64,000 bases of DNA from NCBI GenBank assembly GCA_022844345.1, contig JALHLU010000002.1, positions 1 through 64,000 of the forward strand. The letters run 5' to 3'. Below, one piece after another: positions 1 through 9,333 of this stretch. The notes beneath the pieces are model-generated. The model had not been told where the DNA came from. It ran no database searches and worked only from the letters and a program-made list of their open reading frames with translations. How positions within the stretch are numbered: position 1 is the first letter of the stretch; each line of letters starts with the position of its first letter. The position numbers were made by a program, and so were the translations under genes. The DNA is from Hyphomonadaceae bacterium (lineage in GTDB: Bacteria > Pseudomonadota > Alphaproteobacteria > Caulobacterales > Hyphomonadaceae).

Positions 1-197
1 CGGAGGGAGTCTTCGGCGTCGAGGATGAGGAGTTCGAGCTGGAGGCGCAGCTGCGGGGTGACCAGGAGTTCGGCGAGCGTGGCTTCGTCTTGCGAGACGT
101 GGACGAGTTGCAGCACGCGATGGCGCATGGCTTCGGCGACCTGGCGGATGGGGTCGCCGGGGAAGAGGTAGCGCAGGATGATCCAGAGCCAGGACAT
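1..197 (-). CDS. hypothetical protein, 5' part only (runs off the window edge)
   Basis: The N-terminal 65 codons of a gene whose 3' end lies beyond base 1. The ATG is at 197-195 on the minus strand. The translation starts MSWLWIILRYLFPG and continues as a Leu/Glu-rich amphipathic helix with no stop. The first 13 residues are hydrophobic and could be a membrane anchor. Codon choice looks like normal coding sequence of this genome. I do not recognise a family. The visible part is too short to assign a function, and the remainder could change the call. Confidence 0.45.
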   Translation of the reverse strand, partial: MSWLWIILRYLFPGDPIRQVAEAMRHRVLQLVHVSQDEATLAELLVTPQLRLQLELLILDAEDSL

Positions 198-351
198 GGG
201 GAGTATATTGCGCTCATCCGCGGCCCGGCTGGTTCTGCGCGGCTACGTCCTACGAGTTGTGATCGCAGGGCGTTGGAAATGCGGGGGAAGTTTTTTCTGG
301 CTCCGACAGTTTCGGACAGGCTGTTTCCTACATTCGCGAAACACTAACGGG

Positions 352-470
352 GTCATTCTCGGCCTTGTGCCGAGAATCCCGGTTGGCTGTTGCGGTGGGA
401 TTTGTTGGCTTTCCCGATGAGGCGGCAACCGGCATCCCCGAGATGCGCCTTCTGCTTACCCGAGGATGAC
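352..470. repeat. palindromic intergenic repeat with internal hairpin
   Basis: The 358-base stretch between the partial gene and the antiporter (198-555) has no convincing gene. It holds a hairpin at 355-377, with arms ATTCTCGG and CCGAGAAT (8 of 8 paired) around a 7-base loop. An inverted partner of the outer arm lies at 460-470 (10 of 11 paired with 352-362). I infer a small dispersed palindromic element of the kind common between alphaproteobacterial genes. Only one copy was noticed in this window. It may also help end transcription of the antiporter gene, which reads towards it. Confidence 0.4.
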
Positions 471-555
471 AATGGTGTGGGTGCTGAGCCAAATCAAACC
501 GATGAAGGCGAGACCCGGGACCCATCGTGTGGGCTCGTCGCGGGTCGCTGGCTTG

Positions 556-1518
556 TCAGGCCAGCAGGAGCCAGCAATAGGCGGCGTAGTGGGCGAGGAG
601 GAAGAAGCCTTCGGCGCGGCTTACCCGGCCGCCTGTGTTGGCGTGGAGCAGCACAAGCAGCGTCGCAACGTAGAGCGCCGCCCAGTCGCGCGCGAGCAGG
701 TCGGCGGGAACGGCGATGGGCTGGATCAGGGCGGTGATGCCGAGGATGCCGAGTATGTTGTAGATGTTGGAGCCGATGATCGCGCCGAAGGCGACATCGG
801 AGCGGCCCTTGAGCGCGGCCATGACGGACGTGACAAGTTCGGGAAGCGACGTTCCCAGCGCGACGATGGTGAGGCCGATGATGGTCTCCGACATGCCGGC
901 GGCGAGCGCGATTGTCCTTGCGCTGTTGACGAGCAGGTCGGCGCCGAAGACGAGCATGACGAGGCCGCCGATCGCGAAGGCGGCTGATCGCCAGATGGGG
1001 GCGGGCCCGGGCTCGTGCAGTTCGACGCCGGCTTCGAGCATCTGGCCAGCGGGACTGGAGCGGCGTTCCATCATGAAGGTGAGCACGATGTAGGCGGCGA
1101 GGGCCGCGAGGAACAGGCCGGCCACGGGGCGCGAGATTTCGTCGAGGAAGATCGCCACGGCGATGAAGACGGCGGTCGCAAGGACCATGGCCCAACCGTC
1201 GCGCTGGACCGCGCGGGCGTCCACCGTAATGGGGCGGATGATGGCGACGATGGCGAAGATAAGCAGGACGTTCGAGATATTCGAGCCGACGACATTGCCG
1301 ACCGCGATGCCGGGCGAGCCGGCGAGGGCGGCGCTGATGCTGGCTGCTAGTTCCGGCGAGGATGTGCCGAAGCCGACCAGGGTGAGGCCGATCATCAGTT
1401 CCGAGACGCCGAAGCGGCGGGCGACGCCAACGGCGCCGCGGACAACGAATTCGCCGCCTATGGCCAGCAGGACGAGCCCCCCAGTGAGGGACAGGCCCAC
1501 AAGCAACCAGTTGTCCAA
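556..1518 (-). CDS. calcium/sodium antiporter, YrbG/CaCA family
   Basis: A 320-residue inner-membrane protein with about ten hydrophobic segments. It has the two internally repeated motifs that define the cation/Ca2+ exchanger superfamily. The first repeat (about residues 40-85) contains GFGTSSPELAAS and GNVVGSNISN. The second (about 220-265) contains ALGTSLPELVTS and GAIIGSNIYN. The acidic residue in each 'GTS-PE' motif is the ion-binding carboxylate in this family. The length matches the short bacterial YrbG type, so the family call is firm; the transported ions are inferred. It is divergent from the downstream Hsp70-like gene, and the 194 bases between them (1519-1712) must hold both promoters. 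Confidence 0.9.
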   Translation of the reverse strand: MDNWLLVGLSLTGGLVLLAIGGEFVVRGAVGVARRFGVSELMIGLTLVGFGTSSPELAASISAALAGSPGIAVGNVVGSNISNVLLIFAIVAIIRPITVDARAVQRDGWAMVLATAVFIAVAIFLDEISRPVAGLFLAALAAYIVLTFMMERRSSPAGQMLEAGVELHEPGPAPIWRSAAFAIGGLVMLVFGADLLVNSARTIALAAGMSETIIGLTIVALGTSLPELVTSVMAALKGRSDVAFGAIIGSNIYNILGILGITALIQPIAVPADLLARDWAALYVATLLVLLHANTGGRVSRAEGFFLLAHYAAYCWLLLA

Positions 1519-1712
1519 TGTGCGCTCCCCGCGTCTTGCAGGGTTTGCTTACGGTAAACTGGCGGTGGCGAAAAGCGGGTGGTGGCCCGGGATTTTCCAG
1601 AGAATGGCCCCGCGTTGAACCTTGACTTTATGCGAGCCGGGCACGACCAAGCGGCCCCCGCTGGTCGCATTCCGCAGGGTGGCGCGGCGCCTGGTGCGCC
1701 CGGAGTGGTGTG

Positions 1713-2996
1713 ATGTCCCTGTCGATTGGCGTCGATTTTGGTACGACGAACACCGTTGCGACCATGGTGAATGCCGCAGGGCAGGTCGAGGCGGTGCACT
1801 TCGAGCATGGGGGCGAGGCGTTTGACGCGTTCCGGTCGGTGCTGTGCTTTTCGGAGGCGGATGATGGGGCGGGGCGCGGGCCGAACATCGATGCCGGGCC
1901 ATGGGCGATCGACCGCTTTGTGGAGCTGGCGGGGGAGTGCCGTTTCATCCAGTCGTTCAAGACGTTCGCGGCGAGCGCGCATTTCACGGACACGCTGATC
2001 TACAATCGCCGCATGAAATTCGAGGACCTGCTGGCGAGCTTCCTGCGGCGGGTGCGCGTGCATGCGGGCATGACATTTCCCAAGCGGATCGTTATCGGCC
2101 GGCCGGTGAGCTTTGCGGGCGCTGATCCGGATGAGGCGCTGGCGCGCACCCGATATGAGGCGGCGTTGCGGGCGGTGGGGTTCGAGGAGATCCACCACGT
2201 CTATGAGCCGGTGGCGGCCGCCTACTTCTTTGCGCAACGGCTGAATACGGATGCGACCATTCTGGTGGCGGATTTCGGCGGCGGCACGAGCGATTTTTCG
2301 GTGGTGAGGTTTGCAAGGGGCGCTGACGGGCTGGAGTACAGGCCGCTGGCGCATACGGGCGTGGGCGTTGCGGGAGATGCGTTCGACTATCGCATTATCG
2401 ATGCGGTGGTGGCGCATGCCTTCGGCAAGGGCTCGGAGTTCATGAGTTGGGGCAAGGCGCTGCCCATTCCCAATTCGTATTTCAAGAAGTTCAGCCGCTG
2501 GAACGAGCTGTCGGTTATGCGGAACTCGCGCGATTATCGCGAGCTGCAGGATCTGGCCCGCTCCAGTCTCGATCCCGAGCGCATCCGCGCCTTTCTTGCG
2601 TTCCTGGATGCGGACGCCGGCTATGCGATGTACCGGGCGGTGTCGGCTGCGAAGACGCAGCTATCGCATGCGGATGAGGCCGTGCTGTCGCTTCATGTCG
2701 CCGGCGTGGATATTGAGCGCACCATCCTGCGCAGCGAGTTTGAGGCGTGGATCGCCCCGGAGCTTCAGGAGATCGATGGCTGCGTTGATCGTGCGTTGCG
2801 GGAGGCGGGCATCGGGGAGATGCAGATTGATCGCGTGTTCCTGACCGGCGGATCGTCCTTCGTGCCGGCGGTGCGCGCGCGGTTCGAGGACCGGTTCGGG
2901 GCGGACAAAATCGAGACGGGCGACCAGCTGGTGTCGATCGCGTATGGGCTTTCGCTCATCGGGCGGGAGCGCGATATCGGGCGGTGGGCTGTCTGA
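1713..2996 (+). CDS. Hsp70-family protein, YegD-like, nucleotide-binding domain only
   Basis: A 427-residue protein of the actin/Hsp70 ATPase fold. The phosphate-1 motif is VDFGTTNT near the N-terminus. The phosphate-2 motif is LVADFGGGTSDFSVV around residue 190. The adenosine motif FLTGGSSFVPAV is around residue 380. There is no substrate-binding domain or helical lid as in DnaK, so it resembles the stand-alone YegD-type paralogues whose clients are unknown. The ATG at 1713 directly follows an in-frame GTG at 1710; a CGGAG at 1701-1705 could serve either. It ends about 70 bases before the dusA 5' remnant, so it is the left chromosomal flank of the putative island. Confidence 0.88.
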   Translation: MSLSIGVDFGTTNTVATMVNAAGQVEAVHFEHGGEAFDAFRSVLCFSEADDGAGRGPNIDAGPWAIDRFVELAGECRFIQSFKTFAASAHFTDTLIYNRRMKFEDLLASFLRRVRVHAGMTFPKRIVIGRPVSFAGADPDEALARTRYEAALRAVGFEEIHHVYEPVAAAYFFAQRLNTDATILVADFGGGTSDFSVVRFARGADGLEYRPLAHTGVGVAGDAFDYRIIDAVVAHAFGKGSEFMSWGKALPIPNSYFKKFSRWNELSVMRNSRDYRELQDLARSSLDPERIRAFLAFLDADAGYAMYRAVSAAKTQLSHADEAVLSLHVAGVDIERTILRSEFEAWIAPELQEIDGCVDRALREAGIGEMQIDRVFLTGGSSFVPAVRARFEDRFGADKIETGDQLVSIAYGLSLIGRERDIGRWAV

Positions 2997-3023
2997 TGCG
3001 GGCGTGGGGCAAAGGGGCTTGCC

Positions 3024-3098
3024 ATGGCTGTCGCATCCGCGTTTTGGAGGCCCGTGCGCAGGTACTCCGTGGCCCCGACGATGGACTGGACTGACTGA
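3024..3098 (+). pseudogene. dusA': dusA 5'-end remnant (probable left attachment site)
   Basis: A 24-codon frame ending RRYSVAPTMDWTD and then TGA. This matches the start of the intact DusA at 14.0 kb, RRFAVAPMMDWTD. Bases 3067-3095 match 14048-14076 at 26 of 29 positions, and similarity stops just after. A GTG at 3054 behind GGAGG could be the ancestral dusA start, with the ATG at 3024 as an alternative. A broken gene start on one side and a complete gene with a replaced start on the other is what integration into the 5' end of dusA would leave. Seen: the duplicated 5' end. Inferred: that it is an att site. Confidence 0.75.
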
Positions 3099-3547
3099 AG
3101 AATTCAATCAGGGCGCGGGACGGGATTTGGTGCACTTCCGGCGCAGTCATGAGATGCGACGCGCGCTTCCGGAAGTCATCGCAAGTCGTTTCGCGCTGGG
3201 ATTTGGGAGGGCGGCCGAGCGTGTTCAGAGACTGGAATATGTTCGACAGCGGTCAGCCATTCAGCCAGCAGCGACCGCGCAGAATTGGCCCGAAGTCGGC
3301 ATTGGCCGCACGTTCCGAATACCTCAAGTATTCCTGCAAGGGCTTGGCAAGAGAACGTTTCGGATGTCCGGCGTCAGAAGCTGCAAGACTGGTTGAGGTC
3401 TTTCACCAACGGAACAAATTCGACTCATTGCGGCCCACGAGGCAGCGAAGACAAGACAAAAGTCCGGGCCGCAGTCCGCCGAGAAGCATGTCCGTCGGCG
3501 GACGCGGCTGAGGTTCTCTGCAGAGTTGGTGCTCGCTCTCGCCCAGT
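3099..3547. other. non-coding stretch, no gene recognised
   Basis: About 450 bases between the dusA remnant and the 3' end of the receptor gene. Several short frames are open on both strands, but none has a start with a ribosome-binding site or a recognisable protein. It may be degraded DNA from the left end of the island. A short inverted repeat, GTCCG-TCGG-CGGAC, near 3488-3501 lies downstream of the receptor stop and could be a weak terminator. Confidence 0.3.
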
Positions 3548-6500
3548 TCAGAACCTCTTCCTGAGATCCAGATAGACCTGCCGCCCGCGAACGTTGTGAT
3601 AGCCGGCATCGTAGCCGTTGGTCTCGTCTGCCAGCGGCGGATTTTTGTCGAACACATTGTTCAAGCCCAAGCGAATCCTCAGGCCGTCGAGCGCCCCATC
3701 CGGGTGGTCGAAGTCGTACTGAAGGTACGCGTTCGAGGTCATCCAGTCCTTGACGATGAAAGGATCGCCATTCGGGTCCAGGCCCAAGCCTGTGTCGATG
3801 AACTCGCCCGTATACTCGGTCCGGAAACCGGCGCCGAAGCCGCTGTCGTGGCGCCAGGTCAGGTTGGCGCCCCAGCGCCATTCGGGCTGGCCGTCCTGCA
3901 ATATGATGCTGCCTTCCTGCGAGACCGTGATCTCGTTGGAGATGGCGCCGGCATCGACGGCATCGCGGATCTGCTGCGAAGCCGGAGACAGGCCAATGAA
4001 ATATTTCTCCAGCTTCGTCGCATTGAGGCGGAGGCTGAAGTCGCCGACTGGCGTATCGTCAAGGTCATAATAGACCGCAAAGTCGATGCCCTCGACGTCG
4101 ACCGTTTCATTGTTGTCGTAGGTGTCGCGGATGAACAGGATCTCGCCCGCCGGGTCGAGGCCGGCCGCGTTATAGTAGGCGATCTCGTCAGCGTTGGGAT
4201 CGGCCCGCACAACGTTGGGGTTAGAGGAACCCTGCAGCCTGAGGAGATAGTCCAGGCTAATGTGGTTCTCGGCGCCAAACACGCCGACCACGTTCTCGCG
4301 GCGGATGTCCCAATAATCGACCGTGAGAGTCAGCGGGTTGAGAAAGCTCAGGAACCCGTCGAAGCCGCTTGGCTCAAAGACGATGCCGTAGGTGACGTTT
4401 GTATCGTCTTCCGGCCCGATATCATCGGCGACAGCGCGGCGTTCGATCCGCCCTTCCGTGAAGCCCGTGCAGGCGGCGAAGGTCGCGAAGGTTCCGTTGC
4501 GGAGTCCCGCCTCACATGCATAGGAATCTTCTCGGCTGTTGGACCGGTCCACGCCCTCGTTGATAACGATCAGATTGGGCGCCCGGAATCCCTGGGACCA
4601 CGCCCCACGGAACTTGATGAAGTCGAACGGCTTCCACGCTGCCGCGATGCGCGGCTTGACCCCGCTGCTTCCAAAATCCGAATACTCCTCGAACCTGGCG
4701 GCCACCTGAAAGTCGAGCGTGTCGACCAACGGGATCATCATGTCCGGACTTACGACCGGGATGGAGAATTCTGTGAACGCGGCAAGCACGTTGCGCGAGC
4801 CGCTGGAATCCGGCGTCGGGCTGGTCCCGTATACGTCGGTCTCGCTGAACTCTCCCGTGACCGCGTCCGTGAAGGTGATTGTGCCGTCGAGGCGCGGGTC
4901 GCGGTCCTCGGTATAGCTCTCGTAGCGCGCTTCAACGCCGAGCGCGAAGCCGACGTCCCCGCCCGGCAGGGAGAGCAGGTCGTTCTTTGTGATCTTGTAG
5001 TCCACGAGCGCGAGATCAGTCTCACTCTTGCGGTATACTTCGATCAGGAAGGGCGCGATGAGTTCGGCCGAGTTCGGCGTGCCGTCGCGCAGGGAGGGGT
5101 TGGCCAGATCGCCGCCGTTGAAGATGTTGTAGACATTTGGCGTCTCGTTGAAGAGGGCCTGCTGGAAGAGCGTGCGCGAGACCGAATTGTTCTCGACATC
5201 CTTGGCGCTGGCCACGTTGTAGAGCAAAGCGCTGTCCCAGTCCCAGCCAGACGAGCCGAACTCGCCGCGGGCGCCGACGAGCGCGCGGATCTGTTCGTTG
5301 CGGACGTTGATGTCCCGGAAGCCGACATCATCGAAGCGGTAGCGGCCCGCATCGGTGAAGACGGGAATCCCGCCGACGGGCACGTTTGTGAGGCCGGTCA
5401 GCCGGTTCGGGTTCGGCCTTCCATCGGAGAAATTCACCGGTCCGAACGGGTTGTAGTAGTAGCTGGCCGGGATGGAGATCTCGGTCGCGCCGATGCCGTT
5501 GCGCGGCTCGTTGGTGGAGTGCGTGTCGGCCACATAGTAGCCCAGTTCGCCGTAGAGACGGACGCCATTGTCAAAGTCGTGGTTCAAGAATGCGAAGGCG
5601 TTGAAGCGCTCGCGGTCTGAAATGATCGAGCGCTCGGTCGCGCCGTCATAGCGAAGTGCGGCGTCCTGGGTGCCGTCGTCGATGCAGATGCCTGGCACGG
5701 AGAGCGCTCCAGCTGTGGCGCCGAGACAGCCCGCGAGGGTGGAAGGCTGGATGTGGAACACGCCAGCGGCCGAGGTCAGGAATACCCCATTCCGCCGGAC
5801 GCGTGTTGCGGTCGTCGTTCGCAGAGACCACTGGCCCCATACGGACTGGGTAGCGCGGTTGTCCAGCGAGGCGTCGCCCTCGAAGGTCGTGCCCAAGGCG
5901 AATGGCCTGAGGTCCTCGCTGCGGGCGACATCGATTTCCTTGGCGAAGAGCCCGTCGCGGTTGGAGTATTCCGCTGAGAAGGTGATGTTGGTGCGGTCGT
6001 CGTTGAAGTTGTGACCCGCCTTGAGTGTCAGCGTCTGTTCGTAGAGACCGTTGCCGGTCGCCGTCAGGTACCGCGCGCCGACTTCGAGGCCTTCATAGTC
6101 GTCGTCGAGAATGGTGTTGAAGACGCCGGCAACCGCATCCGTGCCGTAGATGGCCGAGGCGCCGTCGTTCAGCACTTCAATGCGGGAAATCCCCGACACA
6201 GGCAGCGCGTTGACGTTGACCGTGGTGACCGGGGTCGAAAGCTCCGCCTGGGTCGAAGGGTGGTTCACGAACCGGCGGCCGTTAAGCAGGACCAGTGTGC
6301 CGCTCGACCCGATGGAGCGCAGGTTGATCGAGGCAACGTCCCCGCGGGCGTCGTTGGAGGTCGTGTTGTTGTCATTCCGGAACGCCACCGAGCCCTGCCC
6401 GGGTAGCGAGCGGATCAGGTCTTCGCCATCGACGCCGCCAACGGCCGCAATGTCGTCCTCGCTGACGAGCGTGATCGGCAGCGCCTCGTTGATCCGGGCT

Positions 6501-6640
6501 CCCTGGATATTCGTTCCAGTGACGACAACAACGTCCCGCGTCTCGGTTTCCGGCTCGACCTCCTGTGCGAATGCCTGGGCGCCCGTCATCGCCAGGATCG
6601 GCGCGGCCGTCAGCATCAGAAGGGTCTTGCGGCTGTTCAT
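3548..6640 (-). CDS. TonB-dependent outer-membrane receptor (large, about 1030 residues)
   Basis: The start ATG at 6640 follows an AAAGG-type ribosome-binding site. It gives a clear signal peptide (MNSRKTLLMLTAAPILAM, cleaved near AFAQ). A TonB-box-like segment DVVVVTGTN follows, then a plug domain with the motifs LRSIGSSGTLVLLNGRR and EVLNDGASAIYGTDAVAG. A long beta-barrel then ends in aromatic Phe (YLDLRKRF), the usual outer-membrane insertion signal. Acidic, Asn/Gly-rich loops and the large size suit uptake of a big or complex ligand; the ligand cannot be told from sequence. It is downstream of, and on the same strand as, the exported lyase and hydrolase genes, separated by 279 bases, so it may have its own promoter. 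Confidence 0.92.
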   Translation of the reverse strand: MNSRKTLLMLTAAPILAMTGAQAFAQEVEPETETRDVVVVTGTNIQGARINEALPITLVSEDDIAAVGGVDGEDLIRSLPGQGSVAFRNDNNTTSNDARGDVASINLRSIGSSGTLVLLNGRRFVNHPSTQAELSTPVTTVNVNALPVSGISRIEVLNDGASAIYGTDAVAGVFNTILDDDYEGLEVGARYLTATGNGLYEQTLTLKAGHNFNDDRTNITFSAEYSNRDGLFAKEIDVARSEDLRPFALGTTFEGDASLDNRATQSVWGQWSLRTTTATRVRRNGVFLTSAAGVFHIQPSTLAGCLGATAGALSVPGICIDDGTQDAALRYDGATERSIISDRERFNAFAFLNHDFDNGVRLYGELGYYVADTHSTNEPRNGIGATEISIPASYYYNPFGPVNFSDGRPNPNRLTGLTNVPVGGIPVFTDAGRYRFDDVGFRDINVRNEQIRALVGARGEFGSSGWDWDSALLYNVASAKDVENNSVSRTLFQQALFNETPNVYNIFNGGDLANPSLRDGTPNSAELIAPFLIEVYRKSETDLALVDYKITKNDLLSLPGGDVGFALGVEARYESYTEDRDPRLDGTITFTDAVTGEFSETDVYGTSPTPDSSGSRNVLAAFTEFSIPVVSPDMMIPLVDTLDFQVAARFEEYSDFGSSGVKPRIAAAWKPFDFIKFRGAWSQGFRAPNLIVINEGVDRSNSREDSYACEAGLRNGTFATFAACTGFTEGRIERRAVADDIGPEDDTNVTYGIVFEPSGFDGFLSFLNPLTLTVDYWDIRRENVVGVFGAENHISLDYLLRLQGSSNPNVVRADPNADEIAYYNAAGLDPAGEILFIRDTYDNNETVDVEGIDFAVYYDLDDTPVGDFSLRLNATKLEKYFIGLSPASQQIRDAVDAGAISNEITVSQEGSIILQDGQPEWRWGANLTWRHDSGFGAGFRTEYTGEFIDTGLGLDPNGDPFIVKDWMTSNAYLQYDFDHPDGALDGLRIRLGLNNVFDKNPPLADETNGYDAGYHNVRGRQVYLDLRKRF

Positions 6641-6919
6641 TGTCTCGTACCTTTTTTCCGTCCCGACGTGTCGCACCCAGCGCGGATGCGGTCACGCGAA
6701 ACGAGGTTTCGCCATGGGTGCGGATGGCCGCCCGTGAAAGGGCCTACGGCTAAGAGGGTTTAAGTTTGATTCCCGCCGCCCACCGCGCGTTGCTGAGTAA
6801 GTTGAAAGCGCGCGCGTTTGTCTACATTTATCGGACGATTCCGGTTGTTCTGGACCCCATTGTGGCTTGCGTGCTTCAATTTGGAAGCTCGCAATTCGCC
6901 TCCCCAAGGTCAGCCTTCA

Positions 6920-8341
6920 TCAGTTCGCCAGTTTGTCGTTGCCTCGCGCGATCCGAATAGCTGCGACGGTCTGGTCGACCTGCTCGCCGGCAAGACCCAG
7001 ATATGTCGTCGGATCCAGCAGCGAATCGATCTGGTCCCCGAGCAGCGGACCAATGGCCGGGTCGGCGAGCAGCGCGGCCCGGAACGAAGTCCCCCCCTCC
7101 GCGGCAATGGCCGCCGCCACGCGCACATGCTCCTCGGCGCGCTCACGGCCGATGTCGTTGGACAGGTGAAGGACGATGCGCTGGGACATGATCAGGCCGT
7201 CAGTGCGGCCGAGGTTGGCTCGCATCATCGCCTTGTTGATCTCCAGGCGCTGGAGCAGAACAGAGGTGTCGGACAGCATGTCGGATGCGGCGATCGTGAT
7301 CTCCTCGACAACCGTGTTGGGACGCGAGGTGTTGTCCCGCTCAAAAGCGTTCACCACGTCGTCGAGCAGAACCTCGGCGAGGCGCGGGATAGTCCGGCCG
7401 TGATGGATCAGGGCCTCCGAGCGGCTGGGGTTGGCCTTGTGTGGCATCGTGCTGCTGCCCACGGCTGTCTCCGGCCGGCCCTCCGACACTTCGTCGATGT
7501 CCGTCATCTGCAGACGGAATATCTCCTCGCCGATCGCCGCATTGGACTTCGCGATCAGCGCCAGGACGAGCGCATACTCAGCATAGACGTCGCGGGCGCC
7601 GTGCCAGTCCGCAGGATCGGGCTCCGCCAAGCCAAGTGATCTTGCCACGCGGCGCTCGATGTCGGCGCCCTCGGGCCCAAGACCGAGGTGGGTGCCGACC
7701 GCCCCCTTCAGCACGCCAAGCCGCTCTATGCGGGCGGCGACCTCCTCCAGGCGTTCAATGTTGCGGCGGTTCACCGAGGCCCAAACCGCGACCTTCTTGC
7801 CGAACGTGATGGGCAGCGCGTGCTGGCCCAGCGTGCGACCGATCATCGGCGTGTCACGGTGGGCCTCGGCAAGCGACAGCAGCTGGTCCTCGATCGCGCG
7901 CATTTCGCGGATGAGATGACGGATAGAGACCCGTATCTGAAGGGTCAGAACCGTGTCGTAGACGTCCACGGTGGTGACGCCGTAGTGCACGTAGTCAGCC
8001 GCCGTCTTCGACATCGAGCGCTTCCACACGTTCAGGATCGCGACCATGCGATGTCGCACCTGCGCGTATTCGCGGCGGACCTCCTCGATCGGGGTGTAGC
8101 GGATGTTCGCCTTGTCCATGATCTCGCGAGCGGCGGCGTCCGGAATGACGCCTTCGGCGGCTTGTGCAGCAGCGATCGCGGCTTCGACCTCCAGCACAAG
8201 CTGGTTCTGATGCTCCGGAGTGAACAGGTCTTCCACCGATTGCGGCGGCGTCTGCGCGGCCGCAACATGTGCCCCGAACAGCATCAGGATGCTGGCCAGA
8301 AAACCTGACGCTCGCATCAATTTTTCCGGGCGCATTCGCAC
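6920..8341 (-). CDS. exported lyase of the fumarase/adenylosuccinate lyase superfamily
   Basis: A 473-residue member of the superfamily that makes or breaks C-N or C-O bonds by anti-elimination to give fumarate-like products. The signature loop SSTMPHKANPSRSEA is present around residue 285. A TADYVHYGVTTVD segment near residue 110 matches the substrate-binding region of adenylosuccinate lyase and PcaB-like cycloisomerases. Unusually, it starts with a signal peptide (RASGFLASILMLFGAHVAAAQ), so it should act in the periplasm or outside; most relatives are cytoplasmic. The start is taken as GTG 8341, seven bases after GGGAGG. The upstream hydrolase gene overlaps it by 25 bases, so the two are probably co-translated. 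The substrate is unknown. Confidence 0.85.
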   Translation of the reverse strand: MRMRPEKLMRASGFLASILMLFGAHVAAAQTPPQSVEDLFTPEHQNQLVLEVEAAIAAAQAAEGVIPDAAAREIMDKANIRYTPIEEVRREYAQVRHRMVAILNVWKRSMSKTAADYVHYGVTTVDVYDTVLTLQIRVSIRHLIREMRAIEDQLLSLAEAHRDTPMIGRTLGQHALPITFGKKVAVWASVNRRNIERLEEVAARIERLGVLKGAVGTHLGLGPEGADIERRVARSLGLAEPDPADWHGARDVYAEYALVLALIAKSNAAIGEEIFRLQMTDIDEVSEGRPETAVGSSTMPHKANPSRSEALIHHGRTIPRLAEVLLDDVVNAFERDNTSRPNTVVEEITIAASDMLSDTSVLLQRLEINKAMMRANLGRTDGLIMSQRIVLHLSNDIGRERAEEHVRVAAAIAAEGGTSFRAALLADPAIGPLLGDQIDSLLDPTTYLGLAGEQVDQTVAAIRIARGNDKLAN

Positions 8342-9333
8342 GATCCATCCTCCCTGTGGCAGCCTTGGCGGCTGGCGTCGTGGCCGCGGATCAGAGCTGC
8401 GGCCGCCGACGCCATCAGGGCGTTGCTGTGATGCGCGCCCGGTACAGTGAGTTGCCGCCAGCCGAATGCCACGCCAAGCGCCGCCGCTTGATTCTCAGCA
8501 GCGCTGAAGAACGTCTGACCGCGAGCAAAGCGGTGACGGCCCTGCATCATCGCTTCTGGCGTGCGCCGAAGATTGGGGTCAGCCTCGTCGATATCCTTGT
8601 CGCCGAGCAGAACCACGACGTTCTTCTGCAGCGCACAGTCAAGACGAGCCCCGTCCAGCGTCGACTCTGCAAGCCCATAAGGAAACGCGGTTCCAAAGTC
8701 CGGCATGGTGTACCAGCCCGCGTTGGCGATGATGAACAGATCGGCGCGCGTGTCCGCCTTGAAGTAAAGGTAGCGGTGGACGAACTGGGCGCCAGCGGAA
8801 TGTCCAAAAAGCACATAGGACGTCTGGGCGCCGCCCATCCGGTTCACCGCCTCGGCGACCAACGGATCGATGGCGGAAAAGGACCACAACCTCTCGTCGA
8901 CCGGCGCGCCGGTCTCTGCATCGCGGACGTTCCCGAAATTGTAACCGGCGGCGTTTGGAAAGTCCGCATCAGAAAAGGTTGGCGCGAGGATGATCAGATC
9001 GTGCTCTCGGGCGATCTCTATCCATTCGTCACGATACCGGTCGCCATCCCGATTGACGCCGTGCATGACCACGACAACCGGCAAGCCGGCGAGAGGTTCG
9101 TCCTCCGGCGCGTAGGTCCAGACCGGTATCGGTGGACCCGCCCAGTCGCGAAAGACGAACTGGCCCGCACCCCGGGCGAGCTCGTGCGGCGCCGAAACTT
9201 CTTGCGAAACGGACGGGTAGGGGGAGCTCTGACACGCAGCCGCCAGCGCGATCGACAACCCGGCGCCCACCAGCGCCGCGAAAGCGCGCGCGACGGGGGA
9301 GATCGCGCCGGGCGTATCGGCGCGCGCTGGCAA
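8317..9333 (-). CDS. exported alpha/beta hydrolase (esterase/PHB-depolymerase-like), probable lipoprotein
   Basis: A 338-residue protein whose N-terminus is hydrophobic and ends at LSIALAAAC, which could be a lipobox (the -3 position is Ala, so not ideal). The alpha/beta-hydrolase core shows VVVVMHGVNRDG (oxyanion region, about residue 87), the nucleophile elbow FGHSAGA (about 175), a candidate Asp in LLGDKDIDEAD, and a catalytic His in VPGAHHSNAL. The first possible start is TTG 9333; GTG 9270 would give a shorter lipoprotein signal, and neither has a clear ribosome-binding site. It overlaps the exported lyase gene, which suggests the two act on the same imported or extracellular compound. 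An ester or lactone substrate is likely but unproven. Confidence 0.78.
   Translation of the reverse strand: MPARADTPGAISPVARAFAALVGAGLSIALAAACQSSPYPSVSQEVSAPHELARGAGQFVFRDWAGPPIPVWTYAPEDEPLAGLPVVVVMHGVNRDGDRYRDEWIEIAREHDLIILAPTFSDADFPNAAGYNFGNVRDAETGAPVDERLWSFSAIDPLVAEAVNRMGGAQTSYVLFGHSAGAQFVHRYLYFKADTRADLFIIANAGWYTMPDFGTAFPYGLAESTLDGARLDCALQKNVVVLLGDKDIDEADPNLRRTPEAMMQGRHRFARGQTFFSAAENQAAALGVAFGWRQLTVPGAHHSNALMASAAAALIRGHDASRQGCHREDGSCECARKN

Noticed and set aside
3099-3547. Remnant integrase at the left end of the island
   Set aside because: None of the six frames shows tyrosine- or serine-recombinase motifs.
3596-5620. 674-codon open frame on the plus strand
   Set aside because: Antisense to the TonB receptor gene. 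The receptor frame has a signal peptide and family motifs; this one is a GC-rich shadow without motifs or ribosome-binding site.
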